64,000 bases of DNA from Haloglomus irregulare (lineage in GTDB: Archaea > Halobacteriota > Halobacteria > Halobacteriales > Haloarculaceae): assembly GCF_007421925.1 (NCBI RefSeq), contig NZ_QMDX01000001.1, positions 456,629-520,628 of the forward strand. Reading direction: 5' to 3'. Of the stretch, positions 48,727 to 57,314 are shown one piece after another. The notes under the pieces were generated by a model. That model ran no database searches. It saw nothing but the letters and a program-made list of their open reading frames with translations, and had not been told where the DNA came from. The number at the start of each line of letters is the position of its first letter. Position 1 is the first letter of the stretch. The position numbers were made by a program, and so were the translations under genes.

Positions 48727-49578
48727 TCAGCCGTCGTCGGGCAGGTCCTCGACCGCGCTCCCGAGGTCGAACCCCCCGTCCCCCTCGTCCGTGTCGTCCG
48801 ACGACTCTGCGGCCGGGTCGGGGGTGTCGGGCGTCGGCTTCGGGGTCCCGTGCCCGTCTAGCGGCTCGTCGGGGCGCGACAGTTCGTAGGTGTCCCGGAC
48901 GGTATCGGCCACCACCCCGCCCTTCTCGACGACGAGGTAGACGACGACGTACGGGTCCGCGGGGTCGAGGACGAACGCCTCGAACGGCGGGTCCTCCCCC
49001 TGTGCGAGGCGGTCCAGCAGCGGGTCGAGCGGCTTCACGCCGTCGCGGAACTCCCCGAACAGGTCGCGCTGGCCGGACTGGTCCGCGAACGTGTAGACCA
49101 CGCCGGCGGGGTCCCCGTCGGTGGTGTGGGTCACCCGGGAGTTCATCGCCTGGCCCTCCCGCCGGGCGGCCTCCCAGCAGGACTGGGCCGCCTCGAACAC
49201 GGGGTCGGCGTCGGTGACGAACGCGAACAGCGACCGCTCCAGCACGTCGAGGCTGCGGAGGGCGGGGTCGTCGCCGGTCCAGTCGAAGTCGGCGTCGACG
49301 CGGTAGCCCGGCCGCAGGGCCCGGACACGGTCGACCAGATCGCCGTGGCCCGCCCACGGGACGTAGGTCGGGTCGCCCGCGGGGTCGATGAACAGCCACT
49401 CCTCACGGTCACGCGTGCTCGCGAGCACCCGGTACGGGCCGTCCAGCAGCGGCTCGTCGTCGTCCGCGTCGGTGTCGGCGCGTCGCACCGGCTGCCGGCC
49501 GTCGTCCGGGTCGGGCGCGTCCGGGGCGTCCGGGACCGTCGGTTCCGTCACGAGCAACGCTTCGTCCGCAGCGGACAT
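48727..49578 (-). CDS. Conserved haloarchaeal hypothetical protein (283 aa)
   Basis: Acidic protein with a disordered N-terminus (MSAADEALLVTEPTVPDAPD) and C-terminus rich in Asp/Ser/Pro, around a globular core (GPYRVLASTRDREEWLFIDP, GDPTYVPWAGHGDLVDRVRALRPGYRVD, FVLDPADPYVVVYLVVEK). No catalytic or binding motif is recognisable. It is divergent from pyrF with 68 bp between starts, the usual room for two leaderless promoters. Function unknown. Confidence 0.8.
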   Translation of the reverse strand: MSAADEALLVTEPTVPDAPDAPDPDDGRQPVRRADTDADDDEPLLDGPYRVLASTRDREEWLFIDPAGDPTYVPWAGHGDLVDRVRALRPGYRVDADFDWTGDDPALRSLDVLERSLFAFVTDADPVFEAAQSCWEAARREGQAMNSRVTHTTDGDPAGVVYTFADQSGQRDLFGEFRDGVKPLDPLLDRLAQGEDPPFEAFVLDPADPYVVVYLVVEKGGVVADTVRDTYELSRPDEPLDGHGTPKPTPDTPDPAAESSDDTDEGDGGFDLGSAVEDLPDDG

Positions 49579-49646
49579 ATGCGCCCCGGCTTCGACCCGC
49601 CCGCACGAACGCAATCCCCTTGCGACCCGCGGCCGAGCGCCACGGT

Positions 49647-50507
49647 ATGAGCTTCCGCGAGGACCTGCAGGCCCGTATCGAGGCTGTCGACAGCGTCGTG
49701 TCGGTGGGGCTGGACCCGGACCCGGACCGACTCCCCGACGCCGTCGCCGATCACGACCTGCCGCGCTGGGCGTTCAACCGACGGATCATCGACGCCACCC
49801 ACGAGCACGCCGCCTGCTACAAGCCGAACGCCGCGTTCTACGAGGACGCCGACGGCTGGCGGGCACTGGCCGAGACCGTCGCCTACGCTCACGGGAAGGA
49901 CGTGCCCGTCCTGCTCGACGCGAAGCGGGGGGACATCGGTAACACGGCCCGCCAGTACGCCGGCGTCCTCGACGCCGACGGCCTCGACGTCGACGCCATC
50001 ACCGTCAACCCGTACCTCGGCCGGGACTCGCTGGAGCCGTTCCTGCGCGCGGACGCTGGCGTGGTAGTCCTCGCGCGCACCTCCAACGACGGCGGCGCCG
50101 ACTTCCAGAACCTGCAGGTGGGAAACGACAAACGCCTCTACGAGTACGTCGCCCAGCGCTGTGCCGAGTGGGACCGCGAGTCGGCCGCCGACGTGTTCCT
50201 CGTCGTCGGCGCCACGACCCCGGACGAGTTAGAACGCGTCCGCGAACTCGTCCCCGACCTCCCCTTCCTCGTTCCGGGCGTGGGCGCGCAGGGCGGCGAC
50301 GCCGAGGCCGCCATCGAGCACGGGCTCGCCGACGGCGTCGGCCTCGTCAACTCCTCACGGGGCATCATCTTCGCGGGTGAGGACGTAGGGGCGGGGAGCG
50401 TCCCGGACGGTCAAGCGGCGGAGTCGCGAGACGCGCGCGGCTACTTCGACGCGGCGGGCGACGCGGCCAAGCGCCTGAAGCGCCGGCTGAACGAGTACCG
50501 GGCGTAG
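49647..50507 (+). CDS. pyrF: Orotidine 5'-phosphate decarboxylase
   Basis: 286-residue TIM-barrel enzyme, last step of UMP synthesis. The catalytic motif VLLDAKRGDIGNTARQYA holds the conserved Asp-Lys-Asp array; the N-terminal SVVSVGLDPDPDRLPD and C-terminal phosphate-binding FLVPGVGAQGGD / VNSSRGIIFAG regions match the longer (about 280-residue) PyrF type. ATG 49647 begins the family core. Monocistronic, divergent from a hypothetical gene. Confidence 0.95.
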   Translation: MSFREDLQARIEAVDSVVSVGLDPDPDRLPDAVADHDLPRWAFNRRIIDATHEHAACYKPNAAFYEDADGWRALAETVAYAHGKDVPVLLDAKRGDIGNTARQYAGVLDADGLDVDAITVNPYLGRDSLEPFLRADAGVVVLARTSNDGGADFQNLQVGNDKRLYEYVAQRCAEWDRESAADVFLVVGATTPDELERVRELVPDLPFLVPGVGAQGGDAEAAIEHGLADGVGLVNSSRGIIFAGEDVGAGSVPDGQAAESRDARGYFDAAGDAAKRLKRRLNEYRA

Positions 50508-50533
50508 CGCTCCGCCCGGGAGCCCGGTGCCGG

Positions 50534-51544
50534 TCAGTTCGTGACGAGTATCTTCCCGACGGCCTCGCGGTCCTGCATCGCGGCGAAGGCGTCGCCGGTC
50601 GCCGCGAGCGGGTAGGTCGCCTCGACCTCCGGGTCGAGGTCGCCCGCGGCGACCAGTTCGACCAGCGTCTCCAGGTCCCCCTGGGTCCCCATCGTGCTCC
50701 CGATGACGCGCTTGTGTCCCAGGAACAGGTCCGGCACGTCGATCTCCGAGCGGCCGCCGGCGGTCCGGCCGCAGACGACCATCCGGCCACCCCGGCGCAT
50801 GAGGGTAAGCCCCAGCTCCGTGTACGCGCCGCCGAGGTGGTTCAGCACCGCGTCCGGCGTTCCGACGGCACCGACCGCGTCCCGTAGCTCGTCCGGGTCG
50901 GTCCCCTGGACCGCGTGGTCGAGGCTCAGATCGGCCAGCCGGTCGAGCTTCGCCGCCGACGAGGAGGTGCCGACGGTCCGCGCGCCGAGCACAGCCGCGA
51001 GCTGGACGCTCGCGACGCCGACGCCGCCGGTCGCGCCCGGGACGAAGACGAGGTCGCCGGGGCCGACCTGCGCCCGCTGGAGCATCCGGTAGGCGGTCAT
51101 GTACGCGGTCGGGAGCGCGCTCGCGGTCGCCGTGTCCACGCCGTCCGGGAGCGACACCAGCCGGTCGGCCCGGACACGTGCGGTCTCGGCGAGCCCGCCG
51201 TGGAACAGCGAGAAGCGCTCGCACTGGTTCTCGGGGCCCTCGCGACAGAACCGGCAGGTGCCGCAGGTCTCGTTCGGACAGAGGACGACCCGGTCGCCGG
51301 GTTCGACGTCGGCCCCCTCGCCGGCGGCGGCGACCGTGCCGGCGACATCCAGCCCGCTGACGAACGGCAGGTCGTCCGTGTCGACCATCGCCGAGTCGCC
51401 CTCGAGGATCCAGAGATCGTGGCGGTTGATGGCACAGGCATCGACGTCAACGGTCGCCTCGCCGGGGCCCGGCTCCGGGTCCGACTGCTCGATCAGCGAC
51501 ACGCCGTCCGGTCCGATGAGTTCGGTGAAGGCTGCGGCACGCAT
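50534..51544 (-). CDS. Zinc-containing alcohol dehydrogenase / quinone-oxidoreductase-like protein
   Basis: 336-residue MDR-family oxidoreductase. Structural zinc Cys cluster: CPNETCGTCRFCREGPENQC (about 90-110). A coenzyme-binding Rossmann domain has GATGGVGVASVQLA. Catalytic-zinc ligands are partly replaced (CAINRHDLWIL lacks the canonical Cys-x-His arrangement), so it may reduce a quinone or an enoyl compound rather than an alcohol. ATG 51544. The physiological substrate is unknown; not in an obvious operon. Confidence 0.85.
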   Translation of the reverse strand: MRAAAFTELIGPDGVSLIEQSDPEPGPGEATVDVDACAINRHDLWILEGDSAMVDTDDLPFVSGLDVAGTVAAAGEGADVEPGDRVVLCPNETCGTCRFCREGPENQCERFSLFHGGLAETARVRADRLVSLPDGVDTATASALPTAYMTAYRMLQRAQVGPGDLVFVPGATGGVGVASVQLAAVLGARTVGTSSSAAKLDRLADLSLDHAVQGTDPDELRDAVGAVGTPDAVLNHLGGAYTELGLTLMRRGGRMVVCGRTAGGRSEIDVPDLFLGHKRVIGSTMGTQGDLETLVELVAAGDLDPEVEATYPLAATGDAFAAMQDREAVGKILVTN

Positions 51545-51590
51545 CGACCCCGCGTTGCAGCGGGCCGTGGATAACGCTGTGCCCGACCGC

Positions 51591-51806
51591 TCAGAACTGG
51601 TAGGTGTCCACGCCGTCGGGGCCACGGCCGCGGTCGGAGCGACCCCCCTGGCCGCCCTCCCAGCTGCCGTCGAGCTCCGCGTAGCATTTCACGCAGAGCC
51701 CGCTCCCCTCCTCCAGATGTCGTTCGCAGACGAGTCGGCCACACCGGTCGCAGCCGTCGGCCATCTCGCGCTCCTCACAGACCTGACAGAGACCGGAGAC
51801 GCTCAT
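51591..51806 (-). CDS. Small zinc-finger protein (71 aa)
   Basis: Very short protein with eight Cys and one His: CQVC, CDRC, CERH, CVKC, suggesting two knuckles binding zinc (treble-clef or AN1-like). The rest (GSWEGGQGGRSDRGRGPDG) is Gly/Arg-rich. Small zinc-finger proteins of this kind are numerous in haloarchaea. ATG 51806 gives MSVSGLCQVC. It lies 46 bp upstream of the oxidoreductase on the same strand, possibly co-transcribed. Function unknown. Confidence 0.78.
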   Translation of the reverse strand: MSVSGLCQVCEEREMADGCDRCGRLVCERHLEEGSGLCVKCYAELDGSWEGGQGGRSDRGRGPDGVDTYQF

Positions 51807-51933
51807 GTGTGCCCGTAACACGCCGAGACGTTTCAACGCTCGGCCGCGCCAGGTGTGTCGGATCTATCGGTACTCGCCCACGTGATACGTTTGTTGGGCG
51901 GATAGACAGTCGACTAGCGTAATACGACCAGTA

Positions 51934-52992
51934 TCAGGGCTCGAATCGGAAACCGGGCTGAGGAGGGGTCGACGGGGCGCCGCAGCCCCGCTGGACGCCC
52001 CCGGGGTCCGTCGTCGTCGCGGTGCTGTCGTTGAACCGGTAGAGCCAGGCCACCGAGCCGGCAATCAGTGCGGCGAGGCCCCCGGCACCGGCCGTGCCCT
52101 CCGCCGTCAGCTCCCGGACCGGGCCGTCGCCGACGAGGACGACGCCGCGCATCCCCTGCTCCCCATAGTTCGAGCAGGTGTACTTCGAGAGGCCGTCGCC
52201 GTCGAACGCCACCGCGTACACGTGCCCCGAGGCGGCGAGCGTCTCCGACTTCAGCCCCAGGTCCGGGTCGAGCACGTCGTAGGCCCTCGGGCCGACCCAC
52301 TCCCAGCGGACGGTCGTACCGGGGTCAATGTGGATGGCCGCGGGTTCGAAGGCGAACGGACCGCCGTTGCCCGCCGCGCCGACCTCCACCGTGACCTCGT
52401 CCTGGCCGCGCTTGTCGACCACGCCGTCGTAGTTGTCCGTCTCCGCCAGCCAGCCGTCGAACGTCCGGGCCGGCTCGCCGCCGGCGTCCGCACTGTCGCC
52501 GTCGCCGCCGCTCCCCGCCGCAGCCGGCGTCGGCGTCGCCTCGGCGACCGTGACCGGTTCACCGCCGGCGACCACGGCGCCCTTCATCCCCATCGCCTCG
52601 TGTGGGGCACAGTAGTACGTCGTCACGCCGGCGCTCTCGGGCGTCCACTCGAAGGTGTGGCCGGCCTCTGTGACGAGATCGGACTCGAAGCTGCCGTCCC
52701 TGGCGACGACGTTGTGCGCCCCGCCCTTGCCGGTCCACTCTCAGACGACCGTCGTGCCGGGGTCGACCCGGACGGCCGCGGGGCCGAACCCCCAGGCCCC
52801 GTCGTTGGCGTCGGCCCCGACCGTGACGGTCACCTCGTCCCGACCGCGCCTGTCGACCACCTCGGTCGCGTTCGACGTGTCCGCGAACCACTCCGTGAGG
52901 TCGGTGCCCGGCTGCGCGGCCGCGGGGCCTGCCAGCGCCGTCCCGGCCAGTGCTGCGCCCGTCGCACCGAGCACCTGGCGTCGCGTCGGCAT
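51934..52992 (-). pseudogene. Two-domain halocyanin-like blue copper protein, in-frame TGA at codon 84
   Basis: 352-codon frame. Tat signal (PTRRQVLGATGAALAGTALA), first cupredoxin domain (about 28-150) with copper ligands in GGAHNVV and YYCAPHEAMGM, a Ser/Gly linker, second cupredoxin (about 175-290) and a C-terminal transmembrane helix (AGGLAALIAGSVAWLY). Codon 84 is TGA (52743-52741) at the place where the domain-2 equivalent VRWEW has Trp (VVxEW); TGG to TGA is one transition. Frame is otherwise perfect on both sides. Domain 2 lacks both His ligands (RAYDV; YTCSNYGEQGM), so it cannot form a type 1 site. Electron-carrier role predicted if restored. It is 5 nt downstream of the multicopper oxidase. 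Confidence 0.78.
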
Positions 52993-52997
52993 CGTGA

Positions 52998-54143
52998 TCA
53001 CCCCTCGTAGCCCGCGTACTCCATCAGGTCGCGGAAGATGGTGGTGTTCATCGCGTCCTTGTACACCAGGCCGGTCAGCATCCCGCCGGGGTAGCTGCCC
53101 CCGTTCCGGACGTGGTCGATCTTGTGACAGTGCATGAGGTAGATGCCGGGGTCGGCGTCCGCCTCGAACTCGACCGTGTAGCGGTCGGCGGGCGCGACGT
53201 TCTGGACGTCGCGCTCGTAGCGAGCGGCCTCAGGGATCGTCCCGCCGTCCTTCTCGACCACTTCGAACCGGTGGTTGTGGATGTGCAGCGGGTGGGCGTT
53301 GAACCCGGTGTTCACCCAGTGGACCCGGACGGTGTCACCCTGCTCGGCGATCATCGGCGAGCCGTCCTCCGGGTGAAGGGTCCGGGGGGCACACTTCCCG
53401 TTGACCGTGAACACGTCCGGCTGCCGGTTCGTGATGTCGTAGCTGGCGTCGCCGCCGGCGTACTGCCGGGAGAGCCGGCTGTCCCACTCCCGGACCGTCA
53501 TGAACTACTCCTTGTCCGCGGGCTCGTACCCCTCGGGGTCCACCCGCAGGATGCCGTACATCCCCATCTCCACGTGCCACGGGGTCTGGTAGTGACAGTG
53601 GTAGATGTGGGTGCCCGGCGTGTTCGCTGGGATCTCGTACGTGTGCGACGCCCCGGGGTCGACGGTGATCCCCGTCGTCGTCGGCACCCCGTCGTCCTTC
53701 CATGCGGTCTGGGCGCCGTGGAAGTGGATCGTGTAGGGCATCGACATCGTGTTCTCCAGGGTGACCTCCACCGTCGACCCCTCCGTCACCCGAAAGATGG
53801 GCCCCGGGACACTGGCCGGGCCGTCGTCGGCCTGCCAGGCCCAGACCTGCGGCAGCCGGATCGGGGCGCCCATGTTCTCCAGCGGATGGGCCTCGTGGGC
53901 CGCCGCTTCCGCCTTCAGCGTCACCTGGTTCCCCTGCTCGTCCAGGTCGACGACCTCCGGGGGGTCCATCGTCGGGAGATCGCTCCCGAGCTGCTGGCGC
54001 CCGCTCCCGGCGTCGACCTCCTGCACGTCCGGCTCGCTCAGGGCCGTACAGCCCGCAGCCGCGACCGTTCCGACGGTCCCCGTCGCCGCGAGGAACTCCC
54101 GTCGCCCGATACCGTCGCCCGGCGCACCGGTATCCGGTGTCAT
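52998..54143 (-). pseudogene. Two-domain multicopper oxidase, in-frame TAG at codon 213
   Basis: 382-codon frame (381 aa if restored). Tat-type lipoprotein signal (GIGRREFLAATGTVG, then lipobox-like VAAAGC). First cupredoxin: TIHFHGAQTAWKDDGVP and HIYHCHYQTPWHVEMGMYG; second: HPLHIHNHRFEVVEKDG and YLMHCHKIDHVRNGG with Cys-His-Met type 1 ligands, so copper sites look complete. Codon 213 is TAG (53507-53505) in the context PADKE-x-FMTVREWDSRLS, where I expect Tyr; no frame change occurs. Exported laccase/nitrite-reductase-like oxidase; substrate unknown. It would pass electrons to or from the adjacent halocyanin. Confidence 0.8.
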
Positions 54144-54329
54144 AACGGGTGGACCTCCGACCCGGACGGTAAAAGCGGGAGCCGCTGGTTCCCAGCCGCT
54201 GAGAGGTGGTTTCGCCGGTTCTCGGGTCGTGGGAACCGGGGCGAACACGTTCGATGGTTTATGAGTCGCGGCCGCCGCTCGACGGGACGGACTCGAAACG
54301 TTGACACGGCGGCCGGGCGCAGTCCCCCC

Positions 54330-55295
54330 GTGCGCTACCGGAACGTAACCCTATTTCTCGTCCTGGCGGCGGCCTGGGGGTCGGCGTTCATGGCTATCAA
54401 GGCCGGACTCGCGCCGGACTACTTCGGGCCGGCGCCGGTACTGTTCGCAGCCGTCCGCTACGACGTGGCGGGCGTGCTGATGCTTGGCTACGCCGCCTAC
54501 GCCACCGACCACCCCCGTCCCGTCGGGCTTCGGGAGTGGGCCGCCGTCACCGTCGGCGCCGTCCTCCTCATCGCCGGCTACCACGCCTTCCTCTTCATCG
54601 GCGAGACCGACCCCGCCGTGACCAGTGCCGGCGCCGCGGTCATCGTCTCCCTCTCCCCGGTGATGACGACCGTCTTCGCCCGGGCCATCATCCCCGATGA
54701 GCGGCTGACCGCGGTCGGCGTCGTCGGCCTCCTGCTCGGGCTGGTGGGTGTGGTCCTGCTCGCGCGGCCGGACCCGGGGAACCTGCTGGCCGGCGGCGTG
54801 GTCGCCAAGAGCTTCGTCTTCTGTGCCGTCCTCTGCTTCTCCTTTGGCTCCGTGCTCACGCGCTGGCTCGACGCCGGCCTCCCCATCGAGACGATGGAGG
54901 CGTACGCGATGGTCGGCGGGGCGCTGCTGATGCACGGCATCAGCCTCGCCATCGGCGAGTCGCCCGCAGTTGCCGTCGACGCCCTGACGGGCGCAGGGTC
55001 GCTGGGCGCCATCGCGGCGGTGGGCTACCTCTCGCTGGTCGCCAGCGCGGCCGGGTTCCTCATCTACTTCGACCTGCTGGACCGGCTCGGACCGATAGAG
55101 ATCAACCTCGTCTCCTACGTCGCCCCCGTCTTCGCCGCCGCCGCCGGGTTCGCCTTCCTCGGCGAGGTGGTCGACCTCCTGACCGCGGTGGGCTTCCTCG
55201 TCATCCTCGTCGGGTTCGCGCTCGTCAAGCGCCGGGAGATACGCCAGGAACTGCCGGCGCTCCGACGCGCGGTCACGCGGAGCCGGAGCGACTGA
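54330..55295 (+). CDS. EamA-family (DMT) permease
   Basis: 321-residue transporter with ten predicted helices arranged as two EamA repeats (LAAAWGSAFMAIKAGLAPDY and YLSLVASAAGFLIYFDLLDR). Members export amino acids, metabolites or drugs; the substrate cannot be derived. GTG 54330 (protein MRYRNVTLFLV) starts directly before the first helix. Divergent from the copper genes; followed 66 bp later by the flippase-like gene on the same strand. Confidence 0.87.
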   Translation: MRYRNVTLFLVLAAAWGSAFMAIKAGLAPDYFGPAPVLFAAVRYDVAGVLMLGYAAYATDHPRPVGLREWAAVTVGAVLLIAGYHAFLFIGETDPAVTSAGAAVIVSLSPVMTTVFARAIIPDERLTAVGVVGLLLGLVGVVLLARPDPGNLLAGGVVAKSFVFCAVLCFSFGSVLTRWLDAGLPIETMEAYAMVGGALLMHGISLAIGESPAVAVDALTGAGSLGAIAAVGYLSLVASAAGFLIYFDLLDRLGPIEINLVSYVAPVFAAAAGFAFLGEVVDLLTAVGFLVILVGFALVKRREIRQELPALRRAVTRSRSD

Positions 55296-55361
55296 CCCCG
55301 GTGTGCGGCGGCGACACCCGACGACGGTGGACTGATACCGGCGCCGTGCCTTCGGCTGGCT

Positions 55362-56429
55362 GTGTCCGGGAACCGCGACGGGGGGTGGCTGACGGCGGTC
55401 CGTCGGAGCCCCCGCGCCCGCCGACTGCTGGTCGTGCTCGCGGTCTGTCTGCTGGTGGGCGGGTTTCTGGCCGTCGTCGGGCCGCGGCGGGTGGCGATGG
55501 AGCTGGCCGGCGCGGACCCGGACTGGCTGGCGGCCGCCGCGGGCGCGGCGATACTGTCGCTGCTCATCTGGAGCGAGGCCCAGCGCGTCCTGTTCGTCGC
55601 CGCCGGCGCCGAGGTCGGGCCCGGCCGGTTCCTGGTCGGGTACGTCGCGGGGAACTTCGCCAAACGCACCGTCCCCGGCGGCCGGCTCGGCGCCCCGGCG
55701 GTGATGGCGTACGCGCTCTGCCGGGAGACGGACCTCCCGTACGAGCGCGGGCTCACCGCCGTCACCGTCGGCTACGCGGTCGGGTTCCCGGCCGCCATCG
55801 TGGTCCCCATCGCGGCGCTGCCGCTGGTGACCGCGACCGGGACCGAGGGCGCCGGGCCGGCCCTGTTGCTGGCGATGGTCGCCATCGTGGTCGTCATGCT
55901 CGGCGCCGGTGGGCTGGTCGCGGCCCGCCCCGGACCGGCGGTCCGGCTGCTGCACGCCCTCGCGCGCGCCGGCCGGGCGACGCTGGGCCGACTCTCGGCA
56001 CGGGCCGGGCGCGCGATGGCCGCCGAGCGCGTCGACGAGGCCGTCGCGGACGCCGGTGAGACGCTCCGCGTCCTCGGCCGCTCGCGGACCGCGTTGGCCC
56101 TCGCGTTCGTGTTGACCGTCGCCGGCTGGGTGGCGGGGGCGCTGGCCCTCTCGGCCGTGCTGGTCGCGCTGGGTCACCCCGCCGCGCCCGCCGTCGCCGT
56201 CCTCGCCGTCCCGCTGTCGACGCTCGGGGGCGTCGTCCCCCTGCCGGCGGGGCTGGGCGGCGTCGACGCCACGCTCGGGACCGTCCTCGTGGCGGCGCTG
56301 GCCCTCGACCCCGTGGCCGCCGGCATCGTCGTCCTGGCGTACCGGCTCGCGAGCGACGGGGTCATCGTCCTCGTCGGGGGGCTGCTCACCGTCGTCCGGG
56401 CGGCGACCGGCCGCGACCCGGCGGTCTGA
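55362..56429 (+). CDS. Flippase-like / lysylphosphatidylglycerol synthase TM-region protein
   Basis: 355-residue membrane protein of the UPF0104 (YbhN/AglD-flippase-like) family with about eight helices. Features: ARRLLVVLAVCLLVGGFLAVVG at the N-terminus, a charged loop FAKRTVPGGRLGAPAVMAY and late PLPAGLGGVDATLGTVLVAALALDP, near-invariant in this family. Probably moves or modifies lipid-linked intermediates. GTG 55362. Adjacent genes on both sides are membrane proteins. Confidence 0.83.
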   Translation: MSGNRDGGWLTAVRRSPRARRLLVVLAVCLLVGGFLAVVGPRRVAMELAGADPDWLAAAAGAAILSLLIWSEAQRVLFVAAGAEVGPGRFLVGYVAGNFAKRTVPGGRLGAPAVMAYALCRETDLPYERGLTAVTVGYAVGFPAAIVVPIAALPLVTATGTEGAGPALLLAMVAIVVVMLGAGGLVAARPGPAVRLLHALARAGRATLGRLSARAGRAMAAERVDEAVADAGETLRVLGRSRTALALAFVLTVAGWVAGALALSAVLVALGHPAAPAVAVLAVPLSTLGGVVPLPAGLGGVDATLGTVLVAALALDPVAAGIVVLAYRLASDGVIVLVGGLLTVVRAATGRDPAV

Positions 56430-56438
56430 GCCCGCCGG

Positions 56439-57056
56439 TCAGATGCCGAGGAACTCGAACAGGCCCAGCGCCAGCCCCGCGAGGACGACCTGGAAGGAGA
56501 GGCTGCCCAGGGCCGACAGCCCGACGAACAGCCGGTCGTCCATCTCGGCGAAGCCCGCCGGGACGGTGAGCATCCCGCGGGTGAACAGCAGCGAGTTCGA
56601 GACGGGGACGACCAGCGGGCCCCAGCGGTCGAACCAGCCGTCGAACCGCTCCAGGCGCGACTCGCTCACCCGGAACCAGGGCCGTTCGAGCAGTCGCTCG
56701 CGGCCGCCGCGCTTGGCCAGCAGGAAGAGGAGGTACTGGCCGACCGTGGCTCCGAGCACGGCGATGCCGAGGATGGCGGCGATGTCCTCCGGTGACCGGC
56801 CGACGGCGAACAGCGCGGCCGGGACGAGGCTCTCGCTGGGGGCGAAGTAGAGCAGCATCGCGCCCTCCAGGACGAACAGCGCGAACATCGCCGGCATCCA
56901 GTAGCGCTCGTTCCCCAGCAGTCGACGGGCGAACGCGGCGTCCCGCGAGAGGAACAGGTAGATCCCAGCGGCCGCGATGGCGAGGAACAGGACGAACACG
57001 CCGTAGTCGAGGACCCACCGCCCCGCCGGGGAGCGTGTCTCGGCGTCCGTGGCCAT
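56439..57056 (-). CDS. DedA-family membrane protein
   Basis: 205-residue SNARE-associated/VTT-domain protein. The DedA signature is visible as FAPSESLVPAALFAVG, an internal charged stretch (FRVSESRLERFDGWFDRWG) and FTRGMLTVPAG, with about four to five helices. DedA proteins are linked to lipid flipping and membrane homeostasis. Convergent with the flippase-like gene, stops 9 bp apart. Confidence 0.86.
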   Translation of the reverse strand: MATDAETRSPAGRWVLDYGVFVLFLAIAAAGIYLFLSRDAAFARRLLGNERYWMPAMFALFVLEGAMLLYFAPSESLVPAALFAVGRSPEDIAAILGIAVLGATVGQYLLFLLAKRGGRERLLERPWFRVSESRLERFDGWFDRWGPLVVPVSNSLLFTRGMLTVPAGFAEMDDRLFVGLSALGSLSFQVVLAGLALGLFEFLGI

Positions 57057-57262
57057 CAGTTGTCGGTAGTCGACCGCCCGGCGAGTATAGGTCTTCCGTC
57101 ATGCGGCATCGCGCCCGGGCACCGCCGGACCGTCCGGACCCCGCGGTGACGGTCGGAATCCGGGTTTCGTCGGGAATCCACGGGACCGTTCGGCGAACGT
57201 CCGGTCACCCCCGGCTGAATCCCACAGCGTGCGTACTCTGTGGGAACCGCCCCAGGGAACCG

Positions 57263-57291
57263 GTTACACCGACGTAACGGCAACCACTATG
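57263..57291 (+). promoter_or_regulatory. Promoter with upstream inverted repeat for acetyltransferase gene
   Basis: Inverted repeat GTTAC-accgac-GTAAC (57263-57278) lies at about -37 to -52 relative to ATG 57315, immediately upstream of a TATA-like accactatgcc centred 28 nt from the ATG. The location suits an activator or repressor site next to BRE/TATA. Confidence 0.4.
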
Positions 57292-57314
57292 CCGCCGCGC
57301 CGACTACGAGACGT

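Noticed and set aside
52741-53507. Recoding of TAG/TGA as pyrrolysine, selenocysteine or tryptophan in the copper genes
   Set aside because: Two different stop codons are involved, other genes end normally with both, and haloarchaea are not known to use Pyl or Sec; simple nonsense mutations or errors explain it better.
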